Part shown: one piece after another, positions 46,639 to 56,597 of the stretch
Layout: each line of letters starts with the position of its first letter
Position numbering within the stretch: the first letter of the stretch is position 1
Assembly: GCF_002797375.1 (NCBI RefSeq)
Contig: NZ_KZ454941.1
Span: forward strand, 1,113,470-1,177,469
DNA: 64,000 nt
Direction: 5' to 3'
DNA from: Bacillus sp. FJAT-42315
Lineage (GTDB): Bacteria > Bacillota > Bacilli > Bacillales > Domibacillaceae
Notes under the pieces: generated by a model
Databases searched by the model: none
What the model was told of the DNA's origin: nothing
What the model saw: only the letters and a program-made list of their open reading frames with translations
Position numbers and translations under genes: made by a program

Positions 46639-46860
46639 TTAAGAGCTGATTCGAACTTTCTTTTCCGTTGTTGTCCACTTGCCACGACTTGGACTAACTA
46701 CTAAGTCGTTGTAGGCTAACACATTCAAATCACGTTGAATGGTGCGAGGAGTGATGCCAAATTCATCTACTATTTCCTGAGTTGAAACAGTCCCGTTTTC
46801 TTTAATAAACATATAGACTGATTTAATTCGATTTAGCATCCGATTCGTTGAAGGTTTCAA
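46639..46860 (-). CDS. ytzE: DeoR-type small HTH regulator YtzE
   Basis: 73-aa protein that is only a winged-helix DNA-binding domain: NGTVSTQEIVDEFGITPRTIQRDLNVLAYNDLV is the DeoR-type helix-turn-helix. There is no ligand-binding domain. Starts with TTG behind GGGAGTGG. The target is unknown; its best neighbours are pepV (divergent) and the pseudouridine synthase. Matches B. subtilis YtzE in length and place. Confidence 0.85.
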   Translation of the reverse strand: MKPSTNRMLNRIKSVYMFIKENGTVSTQEIVDEFGITPRTIQRDLNVLAYNDLVVSPSRGKWTTTEKKVRISS

Positions 46861-47178
46861 AAAACCACTCCCTCATCTTTTTTCCAGAGGCAATCCAACA
46901 GACGACGGTTAACAGAGAAGTTGATGCTTCTCAAAAAATATGTAATTCTTTTGCCACAGACAGCTCCTTTACAAAATAGTTTAAGATGTCTGACACTTAC
47001 AGTTTACCTCATTTTATTCAGATTTTCTAGAAAAATGATTGATTTAATGATTATTTACATGATCTTTACCCATTTTTAATAATACATGAAACCATTTTGT
47101 TATTCTCAAATGATTTCTTTTCTAGGGGATCAGGGGTAGAATAGGAATATATTTGTTTTTTGAAGGGAGTATTTAGTG
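46861..47178. other. ytzE-pepV divergent intergenic region
   Basis: AT-rich, 318 bp, no supported gene. TAGAAT near 47142 could be a -10 for pepV but has no good -35. An operator for YtzE could be here; I see no clear repeat. Confidence 0.45.
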
Positions 47179-48603
47179 ATGACGGCGATTGATTGGAAGT
47201 TAGAAGTGGAGAAGCGAAAGGATGATTTGCTTCGGGATTTGCAATCGTTAATTGCGATCAAAAGCGTGTTAGATGAGGAAGGAGCAACGGCCGATGCTCC
47301 GCTTGGACAGCAAGTGAAAGAGGCGCTTGATTTTATGCTGGCGCTTGGTGAAAAAGATGAATTTACGGGGAAAAATGTCGATAACCTTGCAGGGCATTTA
47401 GAATTTGGTGCCGGGGAAGAGCTGCTCGGGATTCTATGTCATGTTGATGTCGTTCCAGAAGGTGATGATTGGACAACCGATCCATTTGGTGGAGAAATTA
47501 GAGACGGCAAAATCTTTGGTCGTGGGGCGATCGATGATAAAGGGCCGACGATGGCTGCTTATTATGCGATGAAAATCGTGAAGGAGCTCGGACAAGCGTT
47601 CAACAAACGAGTGCGCATGATTATTGGAACGGATGAAGAGAGCGATTGGCGTTGTGTAGATCGCTATTTTGCTACGGAGGAAATGCCAGCGATTGGTTTT
47701 GCCCCAGATGCTGATTTTCCGATTATTTTTGCTGAAAAAGGGATTGCTGATTTTGATCTTGTGTTTTCACCGGTCGTCTCAACTGCTCAACAACCGGAGA
47801 ATTTATTTGTTCATTCGTTTGAATCCGGTCGGCGTTACAACATGGTGCCTGATTATGCGAAAGCGGTGTTAACGGTCAATCATGGGCAAACGGCGCTGTT
47901 ACAAAGCTATAGTGACTTTGCGAAAGACAATGGCTTAGAGGGGCAATATTATATTGATCGTGGATTGCTTGTATTGGAAATGAAGGGCATCTCTGCTCAT
48001 GGGATGGAGCCTGACCTTGGAAAAAGTGCCGGTTTATATTTAGTGGAATTTTTGGCGAATCGAGTGCTAGATGAAAAGTCTGCTCACTTTTTCCAATGGA
48101 CGAGCAACTCATTCTTCCAGGATTCGCGCGGGAAGGCATTGGAAGTTCATTATCAAGATGATATTACGGGTGACTTAACCATTAATGTGGGCAAGCTTTC
48201 GTATGATGAACAAACGGGCGGTCGTTTAGGTTTAAATATGCGCTATCCGGTCACATTCCCGCTTACAGAGAAAAAAGCGGAATTAACGGAGCGTTTGCAA
48301 CAAGAAAACATCGCGATTGAGAACTTTTCCAATAGCGACCCTCATCATGTCGAGCAAGATCATCCGTTTATTCAAACACTTGCGAAAGTGTACGAAGAGC
48401 AAACAGGTGAGAAAGCTGAATTATTATCAATTGGTGGAGGGACGTATGCACGCTCGTTAAAAACAGGTGTGGCTTACGGGGCGCTGTTTCCGGGTCGAGC
48501 GGATGTCGCTCATCAAAAAGATGAACATATGTTTATAGAAGATTTACTGAAAGCGACGGCTATTTATGCGCAAGCCATTTGGGAGCTAGCAGTGGAGAAA
48601 TAA
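47179..48603 (+). CDS. pepV: Dipeptidase PepV
   Basis: M20-family zinc dipeptidase, cytosolic. Metal ligands and catalytic residues are in CHVDVVPEGDDW, GRGAIDDKGP and GTDEESDW; the lid domain lies in the middle and the last ligand is the His of DVAHQKDE near the C-terminus. 474 aa. Start at the ATG just after GTG, with GAAGGGAG 9 nt upstream. Equivalent to ytjP of B. subtilis. Confidence 0.93.
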   Translation: MTAIDWKLEVEKRKDDLLRDLQSLIAIKSVLDEEGATADAPLGQQVKEALDFMLALGEKDEFTGKNVDNLAGHLEFGAGEELLGILCHVDVVPEGDDWTTDPFGGEIRDGKIFGRGAIDDKGPTMAAYYAMKIVKELGQAFNKRVRMIIGTDEESDWRCVDRYFATEEMPAIGFAPDADFPIIFAEKGIADFDLVFSPVVSTAQQPENLFVHSFESGRRYNMVPDYAKAVLTVNHGQTALLQSYSDFAKDNGLEGQYYIDRGLLVLEMKGISAHGMEPDLGKSAGLYLVEFLANRVLDEKSAHFFQWTSNSFFQDSRGKALEVHYQDDITGDLTINVGKLSYDEQTGGRLGLNMRYPVTFPLTEKKAELTERLQQENIAIENFSNSDPHHVEQDHPFIQTLAKVYEEQTGEKAELLSIGGGTYARSLKTGVAYGALFPGRADVAHQKDEHMFIEDLLKATAIYAQAIWELAVEK

Positions 48604-48606
48604 AGT

Positions 48607-48641
48607 GAAAAGCATGCAGAGGGTTTCTGCATGCTTTTTTT
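48607..48641. terminator. Terminator between pepV and the cysteine-synthase-like gene
   Basis: AAAAGCATGCAGA/TCTGCATGCTTTT stem with T-run; A-run on the other side, so it can work on both strands. Confidence 0.88.
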
Positions 48642-48654
48642 GGGAGAAAGTACC

Positions 48655-49581
48655 TTATTCAAAAAGGTCGCTCGATAAATAGCGCTCACCCGTATCGCAG
48701 GCGATGCAAATGACGATTTCATCCTTAGTTAATGTTTTGGCTGTTTGAATAGCAGCATAGCAAGCAGCACCTGAGGATGGCCCAACGAGAATACCTTCTT
48801 CGCGAGCGAGTCGACGCGTAATGTCGTACGCATCTTCGTCTTTAATTTGATAAATATAGTCGTACACATCTTCATTTAGTATGTTTGGGATAAATCCAGG
48901 GCTCGTGCCGACAAGCTTATGTTTACCGGGTTGCCCACCGGAAAGGACAGGAGAGCCAGCTGGTTCCACGACATGTACGAGCAAGTTCGGATAATGCTCT
49001 TTTAACACTTCACCTGTACCAGTAATCGTACCACCCGTGCCAGCTGTAGCGACAAAGGCACCGAGCTTTTTGCCGATTTGTTGAACACTCTCGACAATCT
49101 CAAGGGCAGTTGTGTTTCGATGGGCGTTTGGATTGGCGGCATTATCAAATTGCATCGGAATGAAGCTGTTCGGAATTTCCTTCGCTAGCTCTTCAGCTTT
49201 TTTGATCGCGCCGGGCATTTTTTCATGTCCAGGAGTAAGTACAACGTCGGCACCGTATGCTTTCAGTAAATTGATCCGTTCCTTTGTCATCGTATCTGGC
49301 ATCACGAGAATCGCTTTGTAGCCTCTAGCGGCGGCATTCATTGCTAAACCGATGCCTGTATTTCCGCTCGTTGGTTCGATGATCGTTGAGTCTGGTTTTA
49401 AGACACCTGCTTTTTCTGCTTCCACGATCATATTGAAAGCTGCTCGGTCTTTCACGCTTTTACTCGGATTGAAAAACTCTAGCTTCATATACACATCAGC
49501 GCCGTTCTCTGGGTTGAGTCGATTCAATTTAACAAGAGGGGTATCTCCAATTAATTCAGCAATATTTTGAACAATTTTCAT
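48655..49581 (-). CDS. ytkP: Cysteine-synthase-like PLP enzyme YtkP
   Basis: Beta-family PLP enzyme, 308 aa, probably O-acetylserine sulfhydrylase or a related synthase. PLP lysine is in NPSKSVKDRAAF; phosphate/substrate loop EPTSGNTGIGLAM and GTGGTITGTG follow. Start at the ATG behind AAAGGAAGAGG; the longer reading to 49635 adds 18 unlikely residues. Whether it is the main CysK cannot be told: it corresponds to the paralogue YtkP. Confidence 0.9.
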   Translation of the reverse strand: MKIVQNIAELIGDTPLVKLNRLNPENGADVYMKLEFFNPSKSVKDRAAFNMIVEAEKAGVLKPDSTIIEPTSGNTGIGLAMNAAARGYKAILVMPDTMTKERINLLKAYGADVVLTPGHEKMPGAIKKAEELAKEIPNSFIPMQFDNAANPNAHRNTTALEIVESVQQIGKKLGAFVATAGTGGTITGTGEVLKEHYPNLLVHVVEPAGSPVLSGGQPGKHKLVGTSPGFIPNILNEDVYDYIYQIKDEDAYDITRRLAREEGILVGPSSGAACYAAIQTAKTLTKDEIVICIACDTGERYLSSDLFE

Positions 49582-49759
49582 TTTAGCCTCTTCCTTTCTA
49601 CAGTCGTTTACTTTTATTAATAACATATTAATCATACAAATCCAATTTGTTTTTATTGAATTATAGAGAGGATCGTCACTTTATTCCGCTTCGAAATCTG
49701 TCGCAAACACAGATTCTTTGTTAAAATATGAGTAAAATGTACGATAAAGGAGTATAAGT

Positions 49760-50296
49760 ATGGGTCATCATTATTTCTTTGCACTCGCTTTACCAGAGTC
49801 AGTTAAGAAGCAATTGCATCAAGTATTTCATGAGCATAATCTTCCCTTTGCTCGTGCGGTTCATGAGCAGGATTTGCATTTGACGTTAGCTTTTTTAGGA
49901 GAGGCAGAAGAAGAAAAACTAGAAAAGGCAAGGGAGAATATGGCGGAAGTACTACGAACATTCTCACCCTTTTCTTTGACGATTGATTCGTTTGGTACAT
50001 TTGGTAAACAAGAGCAGCCGCGTATTTTTTGGGCAGGAGTGAAGCAAGAACCGAAACTCCATCAATTGCAGCAAGCGGTTAGTAGCGCTTGTCGTGAAGC
50101 TGGTTTTCAATTAGAGAGCCGACCATTTCGTCCCCATATTACATTGGCAAGAAAATGGCGAGGGGAAGAGGCTTATGTTCCCCAGTTAGCCCCATCTGCT
50201 ATGCAATTTTTTAGTGAGGAAGTGGTGCTATATAAAACGCATCTTGATCGCAGTCCTAAATATGAAGAATACGATACTTTTTTAGTCACTGAATGA
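49760..50296 (+). CDS. thpR: RNA 2',3'-cyclic phosphodiesterase ThpR (YtlP)
   Basis: 2H phosphoesterase, historically called 2'-5' RNA ligase. Both HxTx motifs are visible: HLTLAFLG near residue 43 and HITLARKW near residue 127. 178 aa, starting after AAAGGAG. The physiological RNA is uncertain. First of three closely spaced genes (ytlP, ytlQ, amyX). Confidence 0.9.
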   Translation: MGHHYFFALALPESVKKQLHQVFHEHNLPFARAVHEQDLHLTLAFLGEAEEEKLEKARENMAEVLRTFSPFSLTIDSFGTFGKQEQPRIFWAGVKQEPKLHQLQQAVSSACREAGFQLESRPFRPHITLARKWRGEEAYVPQLAPSAMQFFSEEVVLYKTHLDRSPKYEEYDTFLVTE

Positions 50297-50311
50297 AAGG
50301 AATCATGACCA

Positions 50312-51289
50312 ATGGCGCAGTTAATTAAGCTACAAGATTATATTTCAAGATATGAAATTGATTTATACAAGTATCCTTCCCACTTCGTCCGTTTAAAAAA
50401 ACAACAATGGGAAAAAACAAGGGAACAATGGGAACGAAGTCGCTTAGAAGACACAGAGTATGACGTGATGGAGGAAGTTGAAGAAGATGTTGCTCAAGCG
50501 GGCATGCTATATAAAATTAAATCGATGTTAAAGCGGCAAAAAGAGGTAGAGGAAATAGAAGAAGCTGACGTTCAAAGACAGGAAGAAGAGTCCTTGTTTG
50601 ATATGGAAAAGTTGTATGATGTACAGCATGTTGATGAGCTAAAGAAAAGTTTTTTAGACCAGCTTTTTCGTTTTCAAGTGAAATGGGCAAGCTCGACCAT
50701 TCGTGAAAAATCATATATTGATTTTAAATACTTTCATGATGAGCGTTTGAAGTTCTTTTTGCAGCGGTTTCCAGATTCATTTATGCTACTCTATCAACCG
50801 ATTCTTCGATTGAAAAATGCTCCAATGGAATTAGATATTATTTTGCTTACACCGACGGAAGCTTGGTGTTTAACTTTCTTAGAGGCAGAGGATCAAGCTG
50901 TTTATATCGGTTCAGCAGAGAGATTTTGGATGAAGAGATATGGGGAAAAGGAAGCGAAAGTATTGAGCCCTGTTCTTTCTTTAAACCGAATGGAAGTTGT
51001 GATGAAGCAGTTATTCCTTCAATACGACGTCGACTTTCCTATTCGTAAGGCGATTATTTCTCGTAATGGATTTGTCGATTATCCTAATGGACCTTATGAT
51101 CTAGATGTGATCGATGAGCGGAGGTTTGAGGAGTGGTTTACTAGACTTCGCCATATGAGGTCTCCGTTGAAAAATATGCAGTTAAAAGCAGCGAAAAGCT
51201 TGCTGGATGTCGGACAAACGACAAGTTTTCGACGTCCGGAGTGGGAAGAGGATGATGGCTTTATTTTCAAGGAAGAAGATAGCGAATAA
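50312..51289 (+). CDS. ytlQ: YtlQ-like protein, possible NERD-type nuclease fold
   Basis: 325 aa. A charged N-terminal region (residues 30-105; Glu/Lys-rich, possibly coiled coil) precedes a compact domain with FKYFHDERLKFFLQRFP and NAPMELDIILLTPTEAWCLTFLEAE, reminiscent of NERD proteins. No function is known. It is 15 nt after ytlP and 14 nt before amyX, so all three are probably one transcript. Confidence 0.75.
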   Translation: MAQLIKLQDYISRYEIDLYKYPSHFVRLKKQQWEKTREQWERSRLEDTEYDVMEEVEEDVAQAGMLYKIKSMLKRQKEVEEIEEADVQRQEEESLFDMEKLYDVQHVDELKKSFLDQLFRFQVKWASSTIREKSYIDFKYFHDERLKFFLQRFPDSFMLLYQPILRLKNAPMELDIILLTPTEAWCLTFLEAEDQAVYIGSAERFWMKRYGEKEAKVLSPVLSLNRMEVVMKQLFLQYDVDFPIRKAIISRNGFVDYPNGPYDLDVIDERRFEEWFTRLRHMRSPLKNMQLKAAKSLLDVGQTTSFRRPEWEEDDGFIFKEEDSE

Positions 51290-51303
51290 AAGAGGTGTAA
51301 ACG

Positions 51304-53448
51304 ATGGCGAACCGACCTTTTGAGGCCTATTTAGATCAATTGAATGTGATTACGATGATTGTTCCAACTTATTATTATAATGGGCAGTCTGAGCGTTTTT
51401 TTCTTGAGCAGGGTGCAGACATGGTAGAGCTTAAGATCATCGATAAAGTACAGATAGAGGGTAGTGTGAAGTACGCTTGTTACACGCCGATCGTACCGGA
51501 GTTTGGTCGGCCTCATATTGTGTTAGATGAGCGATTAATGCGGACGGATCTGCAAATTGGTGAAGTGATCCGTACAAGTGAGTTTGATGACCTTTTTTAT
51601 TATGACGGTTCGGATTTAGGAGCTTCTTATACGAAAGAAGCGACTCATTTTCGTTTGTGGGCACCGACAGCAACAGAAGTGTTTGTCAAATATCGACCTA
51701 CTGATAGTGAGGACGTTTTGTATGTGAAAATGTTCCGTCGCGAACGCGGTGTATATGAGGCACTTATTTCTGGTGATGTAGCAGGCGCTTATTATCAATA
51801 TCATTTACGCGTCAACAATCAATGGAAAGAAGCAGGCGATCCATACGCAAAGGCCGTTTCATTACATAGTGAGTGGTCATGCGTGTTAGATGAAGAAAAA
51901 GTGGCCGTTACGACACATCTACTACCACCTTTCTCTTCACCGCTAGATGCCATTATTTATGAAGCATCGATTCGTGACTTTTCGATGCATCTAGATAGCG
52001 GGATGCAACATAAGGGGAAGTATAGCTCGTTTTTGGAAAGGCAGACGCGCGGCCGTTTCGGTCAACCAACAGGTGTCGATTATTTAAAGGAGTTAGGTAT
52101 TACGCATTTAGAGTTGCTGCCTTTTAATGATTTCTTCGGTGTATCGGATACACAGCCACATGCAAATTATAACTGGGGCTATAATCCGCTCTATTTTAAT
52201 GTGCCAGAAGGAAGCTATAGTTCTAATCCGCAAGATCCGTATACGCGAGTGATTGAATTGAAGCAAATGATCGAATCGCTTCATGAAGAAGGGATTCGGG
52301 TCATTATGGATGTGGTGTATAACCATGTGTATATTCGTGAAACCTCGTCTTTTGAGCGAATCGTTCCAGGATATTTCTTTCGACAAGATGAGTTTGGACG
52401 TCCATCGAATGGAACCGGAGTCGGTAATGATTTTGCCTCTGAGCGGAAGATGGCGCGGAAATTTATTCTTGACTCGCTTCAATATTGGCTCACAACATAT
52501 AATGTCGATGGCTTCCGTTTTGATTTAATGGGGATTCTCGATATTGAAACGATGAACGAAGCAAGGAAGATGGTTGATCGTCTAAAGCCAGGCTGTATTT
52601 TACTCGGAGAAGGCTGGCAGCTGAACACGGCACTTGCAAAAGAATTAAAAGCAAATATCGCCAATCAAGCCCATCTTCCCGATATTGCTCAATTTAACGA
52701 TTGGTTTCGCGATACGATTAAAGGCAGCACCTTTAATTTATATGATCATGGCTTTGTACTTGGGCGGGAAAGTCTGCATCATGAAGCCTTTCAAGTCGTT
52801 GGTGGTAGCATCGGTTTCGGCAATAGACAGGGGATATTTCTTGAACCGAGCCAATCTGTTAATTACGTCGAATCTCATGATAACTACACGCTTTGGGATA
52901 AGCTAGAAGCGTGTTTCCCTGGTGAAGTAGAGTTCAATAAAAAGCGGCAACGTCTTGCGACAGCGATGGTGTTGCTGTCACAGGGCATTCCCTTTTTGCA
53001 TAGCGGACAAGAATTTTTCCGCACAAAGTTTGGGGTTGAAAACAGCTATACAAGTTCAGATACGATTAATCAATTAGATTGGAATCGCCAATATGAAAAT
53101 AAGTCTACGATTGAATTTGTTAAAGGGCTGATTCAAATTAGAAAGTATCATGGTGCCTTTCGGTTGAACAGTGCACAAGCGATTCGTCGTCATTTAATTA
53201 AAGGAGCTTCAGATGGAGGTTCGTTAGTGTTGTTATTAAGCAATGTAGCGGAATATGGAGAGTGGGAAGAAATTTTGCTCATTTTTCACCCTTCATCATC
53301 TAAGGGCAAAGTGACATTGCCGAGCCGTCCAGCTCCTTGGCAGATCATCGTCGAGGGTGAAGCGGCAGGCGTGGACGTTTTGCGAGAAGCGAGTGAGTGT
53401 TTAGAGTTGGAGCCGATTAGCGTCGTCGTGTGTGTGCAAGTAAAATAA
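51304..53448 (+). CDS. amyX: Type I pullulanase AmyX
   Basis: Debranching enzyme that cleaves alpha-1,6 bonds in glycogen or pullulan; no signal peptide, so it acts inside the cell and complements GlgB/GlgP. The type I signature YNWGYNP is present. GH13 triad: Asp in VDGFRFDLMG, Glu in LLGEGW and Asp in VESHDNYTLWD. An N-terminal beta domain covers about 110-210. 714 aa, as in B. subtilis AmyX. Confidence 0.94.
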   Translation: MANRPFEAYLDQLNVITMIVPTYYYNGQSERFFLEQGADMVELKIIDKVQIEGSVKYACYTPIVPEFGRPHIVLDERLMRTDLQIGEVIRTSEFDDLFYYDGSDLGASYTKEATHFRLWAPTATEVFVKYRPTDSEDVLYVKMFRRERGVYEALISGDVAGAYYQYHLRVNNQWKEAGDPYAKAVSLHSEWSCVLDEEKVAVTTHLLPPFSSPLDAIIYEASIRDFSMHLDSGMQHKGKYSSFLERQTRGRFGQPTGVDYLKELGITHLELLPFNDFFGVSDTQPHANYNWGYNPLYFNVPEGSYSSNPQDPYTRVIELKQMIESLHEEGIRVIMDVVYNHVYIRETSSFERIVPGYFFRQDEFGRPSNGTGVGNDFASERKMARKFILDSLQYWLTTYNVDGFRFDLMGILDIETMNEARKMVDRLKPGCILLGEGWQLNTALAKELKANIANQAHLPDIAQFNDWFRDTIKGSTFNLYDHGFVLGRESLHHEAFQVVGGSIGFGNRQGIFLEPSQSVNYVESHDNYTLWDKLEACFPGEVEFNKKRQRLATAMVLLSQGIPFLHSGQEFFRTKFGVENSYTSSDTINQLDWNRQYENKSTIEFVKGLIQIRKYHGAFRLNSAQAIRRHLIKGASDGGSLVLLLSNVAEYGEWEEILLIFHPSSSKGKVTLPSRPAPWQIIVEGEAAGVDVLREASECLELEPISVVVCVQVK

Positions 53449-53618
53449 TTGCACTATATCAATATATAGTATGGATTAAGAGCAATTCACACAAGATAAG
53501 ATGATCGAAATATTCATCGTTTTTCTTTCCATTCGCCCCATAGCCGAATCGATGATTTCGTGGTAAAATGTAATCTAACTATAATGATGGCCAGGTGACG
53601 GTAACGGGCTTATCAAGA

Positions 53619-53661
53619 AAAGATAGCTATTGCTTAGACGTTCGATAGCTGTCTTTTTTGT
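53619..53661. terminator. Terminator between amyX and ytmP
   Basis: AAAAGATAGCTAT and ATAGCTGTCTTTTTT form a stem; loop about 17 nt, T-run after it. Confidence 0.7.
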
Positions 53662-53704
53662 TCATATTATACGGACAGCTAAACGAAAATGAAGGTGAAT
53701 GCAG

Positions 53705-54481
53705 TTGGAACATTTATTTGGACAAGAATGGGAAATCACTCCTGCTGGTGGAGTCACAGGAAAGGCTTACTTTGCCAGGTGCGGTGGACAACAATTATTT
53801 TTAAAGAAGAACTCTTCCCCTTTTTTGGCCGTATTGTCTGCTGAGGGCATTGTTCCAAAGCTCATCTGGACGAAACGGTTAGAAAATGGAGATGTCGTCT
53901 CAGCTCAACATTGGCTTGAAGGCCGGGAATTAAAGCCGCATGAAATGGTGAACAATCGAGTGGCCCAGCTTATGTGTAAAATCCATTCTTCGCAGCCACT
54001 GCTGTCAATGCTTGAGAGAATTGGACTAAAGCCTTCTTCTCCTGAAATGATTATGAAGGAGATTGACATACGGTTAGATGAAGACATGTTGAAATATCAA
54101 GACGTCTTATATGGTTTGCAATTTTTGCGAGACAATATGACAAAGATCCATCATAATCATTACGTCGTTTGTCACGGAGATGTCAATCATAACAACTGGT
54201 TGTTGTCGAATGAGAACGAGCTGTTTTTAATTGATTGGGATGGGGCGATGATCGGCGACCCGGCGATTGATCTTAGTATGTTGTTATATAAATATATCGA
54301 TAAAAGTGAATGGCAAGCATGGCTTTCAGAATATGGGTTGACGTTTACGCCACATTTGCAATTGAGGATGAAGTGGTATGTGATCGCACAAATGCTATTA
54401 TCTATTCAGTGGGATAAAGAAACGAACCGCTTACTAGAAATGGAAAAGAGTTTAGCGGATTTAAAAAAATTCCTGGTGTGA
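53705..54481 (+). CDS. ytmP: Aminoglycoside/choline kinase-like phosphotransferase YtmP
   Basis: Kinase fold of the APH family: Brenner motif CHGDVNHNNW with the catalytic Asp and Asn, then LIDWDGAMIGDPAID. The N-terminal GGVTGKAY loop binds nucleotide. Likely a small-molecule kinase; the substrate is unknown. The TTG at 53705 has AAGGTGA at proper spacing and gives the EHLFG N-terminus of B. subtilis YtmP; the ATG at 53699 is the alternative. 258 aa. Upstream of trmB, as in B. subtilis. Confidence 0.82.
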   Translation: MEHLFGQEWEITPAGGVTGKAYFARCGGQQLFLKKNSSPFLAVLSAEGIVPKLIWTKRLENGDVVSAQHWLEGRELKPHEMVNNRVAQLMCKIHSSQPLLSMLERIGLKPSSPEMIMKEIDIRLDEDMLKYQDVLYGLQFLRDNMTKIHHNHYVVCHGDVNHNNWLLSNENELFLIDWDGAMIGDPAIDLSMLLYKYIDKSEWQAWLSEYGLTFTPHLQLRMKWYVIAQMLLSIQWDKETNRLLEMEKSLADLKKFLV

Positions 54482-54501
54482 AAAATCCTTCATTGTTTTA
54501 A

Positions 54502-54553
54502 ATAAAATGAAACTTCAATCAGTGGGGGGGGATTCCCTACTGATTGTTAGTTG
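54502..54553 (+). repeat. Structured intergenic repeat, copy 3 (5' half only)
   Basis: ATAAAATGAAACTTC, then CAATCAGT (54516-54523) pairing with ACTGATTG (54539-54546), then TTAGTTG. The second stem and the CGGGATA end are missing; the sequence leaves the consensus after 54553. Confidence 0.8.
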
Positions 54554-54593
54554 TGTCATGTTATGGTGTGAAAAAAGTGAATGAGGTGTGACT

Positions 54594-55232
54594 ATGCGAT
54601 TAAGACATAAACCATGGGCGCGTGAGAAACTGGACGCTCATCCACAGTATGTCGTTGCTCATCCAGAGGAGCATAAAGGACAGTGGGCAGAAGTATTTGG
54701 AAATAATAACCCGATCTATATTGAAGTAGGGACGGGAAAAGGTCAATTTATTACAGGAATGGCGAAAGCGAATCCAGATATTAATTTTATCGGCATTGAG
54801 CTATATGAAAGCGTGATTGTCTCCGCGTTAGACCATTTAATTGAAGCGGAGTTACCAAACTTGAGGCTGATGAATGTCGATGCTAAAAATTTGGCGGATT
54901 ATTTTGCAAAAGGTGATGTCGCTCGTGTCTATTTGAATTTTTCTGATCCGTGGCCGAAAGCACGCCATGAAAAGCGTCGATTAACGTATAAAACATTTTT
55001 AAAGTTATATGAAGACATCATGTCTGATCATGGTGAGGTTCATTTCAAAACTGATAACCAAGGACTGTTTGAATACTCGCTGAAAAGCTTTTCTGGCTAC
55101 GGACTGTTGTTAACGTATGTTAGCTTAGATCTTCATAACAGTGATTTCGAAGGCAATATTATGACCGAATATGAAGAGAAATTTTCGGCAAAAGGTCAAA
55201 GGATTTATCGTTCAGAAGTGAAATATCGCTAA
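54594..55232 (+). CDS. trmB: tRNA (guanine-N7-)-methyltransferase TrmB
   Basis: Methylates G46 of tRNA. SAM motif EVGTGKGQF near residue 43, [10 protein letters not shown], and [16 protein letters not shown] with the TrmB-specific DPWPK. 212 aa from the ATG behind GAGGTG; an in-frame GTG at 54588 is part of that site. The half repeat copy 3 lies just upstream. Confidence 0.94.
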   Translation: MRLRHKPWAREKLDAHPQYVVAHPEEHKGQWAEVFGNNNPIYIEVGTGKGQFITGMAKANPDINFIGIELYESVIVSALDHLIEAELPNLRLMNVDAKNLADYFAKGDVARVYLNFSDPWPKARHEKRRLTYKTFLKLYEDIMSDHGEVHFKTDNQGLFEYSLKSFSGYGLLLTYVSLDLHNSDFEGNIMTEYEEKFSAKGQRIYRSEVKYR

Positions 55233-55247
55233 TTATATAGAAGCAAG

Positions 55248-55290
55248 TGCTCGAATTTTTTGCTATAAGCGAGAGGTTCGGGCATTTTTT
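55248..55290 (+). terminator. Terminator after trmB
   Basis: TGCTCGAA/TTCGGGCA stem with one G-T pair, then ATTTTTTG. Confidence 0.75.
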
Positions 55291-55379
55291 GTCTCGTTTA
55301 GGTAAAACAGACTCATTAGTACAATTGTCGAAAAAGTGTTACAATTAAGTGGTAGTCGAACAAAGGGGAGGAATTGGAA

Positions 55380-56231
55380 ATGGAAACAATGAAAGTTGGG
55401 GAACTGACATTGACATGGTTGAATGGGGGAGCGACGAATTTAGATGGGGGAACGATGTTTGGCGTTGTGCCGAAGCCGTTGTGGTCTCGTAAATACCCTG
55501 TCAATGAAAAAAATCAAATCGAGCTAAGAACGGATCCGATTTTTTTTCAGCTAGAGGGAAAGAACATTTTAATTGAAGCAGGAATCGGGAATGACCGGCT
55601 ATCGGACAAGCAAAAAAGAAATTATGGTGTGGCTGAGGAGTCTCAAGTAGAGGAGTCATTGAACCAGTTAGGATTGACGCCTGAAGATATTGATATCGTT
55701 CTAATGACACATATGCATTTTGATCATGTGTTAGGGTTAACGAAGGTAGTCGATGGGGAGCTGACACCTGCCTTTCCGAATGCGGTCATTTATACTTCGG
55801 AAACGGAATGGCAAGAAATGAGGCAGCCAAACATCCGCTCGAAAAACACGTATTGGAAAGAGAATTGGGAAGCGATTACTGACCAAATCGAAACGTTTCA
55901 AGAAGAATTAGAGGTCATTCCAGGGGTGAAAATGATTCACTCTGGCGGTCATAGTGATGGTCATTCGATCATTATCATTGAACACGGCGGGGAAACATTG
56001 ATTCATATGGCAGATTTAATGCCGACTCATGCGCATCAAAATGTGCTATGGGTAATGGCGTTTGATGATTATCCAATGGACTCCATTGCAATGAAACAAA
56101 AATATTTGCCAGAAGGAATGGAAAAAGGCGCTTGGTTTATTTTTTATCATGATGCGCTTTATCGTGCCATCAAGTGGAATGAGAATGGAGAACTAATCGA
56201 TTGTGTGAAAAGAGAGAAAGTAGTAGTTTAA
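55380..56231 (+). CDS. ytnP: Quorum-quenching lactonase YtnP (metallo-beta-lactamase fold)
   Basis: Zinc hydrolase; the B. subtilis homologue degrades N-acyl-homoserine lactones and interferes with Streptomyces signalling. Zinc motif HMHFDH at 111-116, GGHSDGHS, then [13 protein letters not shown]. 283 aa, starting METMKVG behind AAGGGGAGG; a TTG at 55374 is an alternative. The whole sequence is close to YtnP. No signal peptide. Confidence 0.9.
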   Translation: METMKVGELTLTWLNGGATNLDGGTMFGVVPKPLWSRKYPVNEKNQIELRTDPIFFQLEGKNILIEAGIGNDRLSDKQKRNYGVAEESQVEESLNQLGLTPEDIDIVLMTHMHFDHVLGLTKVVDGELTPAFPNAVIYTSETEWQEMRQPNIRSKNTYWKENWEAITDQIETFQEELEVIPGVKMIHSGGHSDGHSIIIIEHGGETLIHMADLMPTHAHQNVLWVMAFDDYPMDSIAMKQKYLPEGMEKGAWFIFYHDALYRAIKWNENGELIDCVKREKVVV

Positions 56232-56235
56232 TATA

Positions 56236-56277
56236 AAAAAAGAGGCGATTCTCTAAAAAGGATCGCCTCTTTCCTAT
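56236..56277. terminator. Bidirectional terminator between ytnP and ytzB
   Basis: AAAGAGGCGAT/ATCGCCTCTTT stem flanked by A-run and TTTCC. Confidence 0.85.
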
Positions 56278-56597
56278 TAGTTTGTTTTATAAACATCCAT
56301 AATCGTGCCTGTGCGAGAGTCTGCAACAAACTCAAATTGCTCACGATTTTGGTCAATGGTACGGGAAACGCCGCCTTTATAGACCATTTTGTCCATACCT
56401 GCTTTTCTCATTGGCTCAGGCTTCATTTTCACCCAAGAGCCGTCAATTGTACCTTCGCCTTTAAATGCTTCCTTTACTTCTTTCAATGCTTTTTCTGCAG
56501 AAGCAGAAGCTGTGTTTGTTACATTTTGTTGTACAAGAAGTGCGCCAGCTGCTCCAGCCGCCGCTCCTAAAATGAATGTGCTCCAACTAAACTTCAT
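56277..56597 (-). CDS. ytzB: YtzB-like small exported/anchored protein
   Basis: 106 aa with an Ala/Gly-rich hydrophobic segment (residues 6-24), then a soluble domain with EKALKEVKEAFKGEG and QFEFVADSRTGTIMDVY, a PepSY-like pattern. Probably anchored in the membrane by its N-terminus. Function unknown. The ATG at 56597 follows TAGGAG; an upstream GTG falls within that site. Confidence 0.82.
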   Translation of the reverse strand: MKFSWSTFILGAAAGAAGALLVQQNVTNTASASAEKALKEVKEAFKGEGTIDGSWVKMKPEPMRKAGMDKMVYKGGVSRTIDQNREQFEFVADSRTGTIMDVYKTN

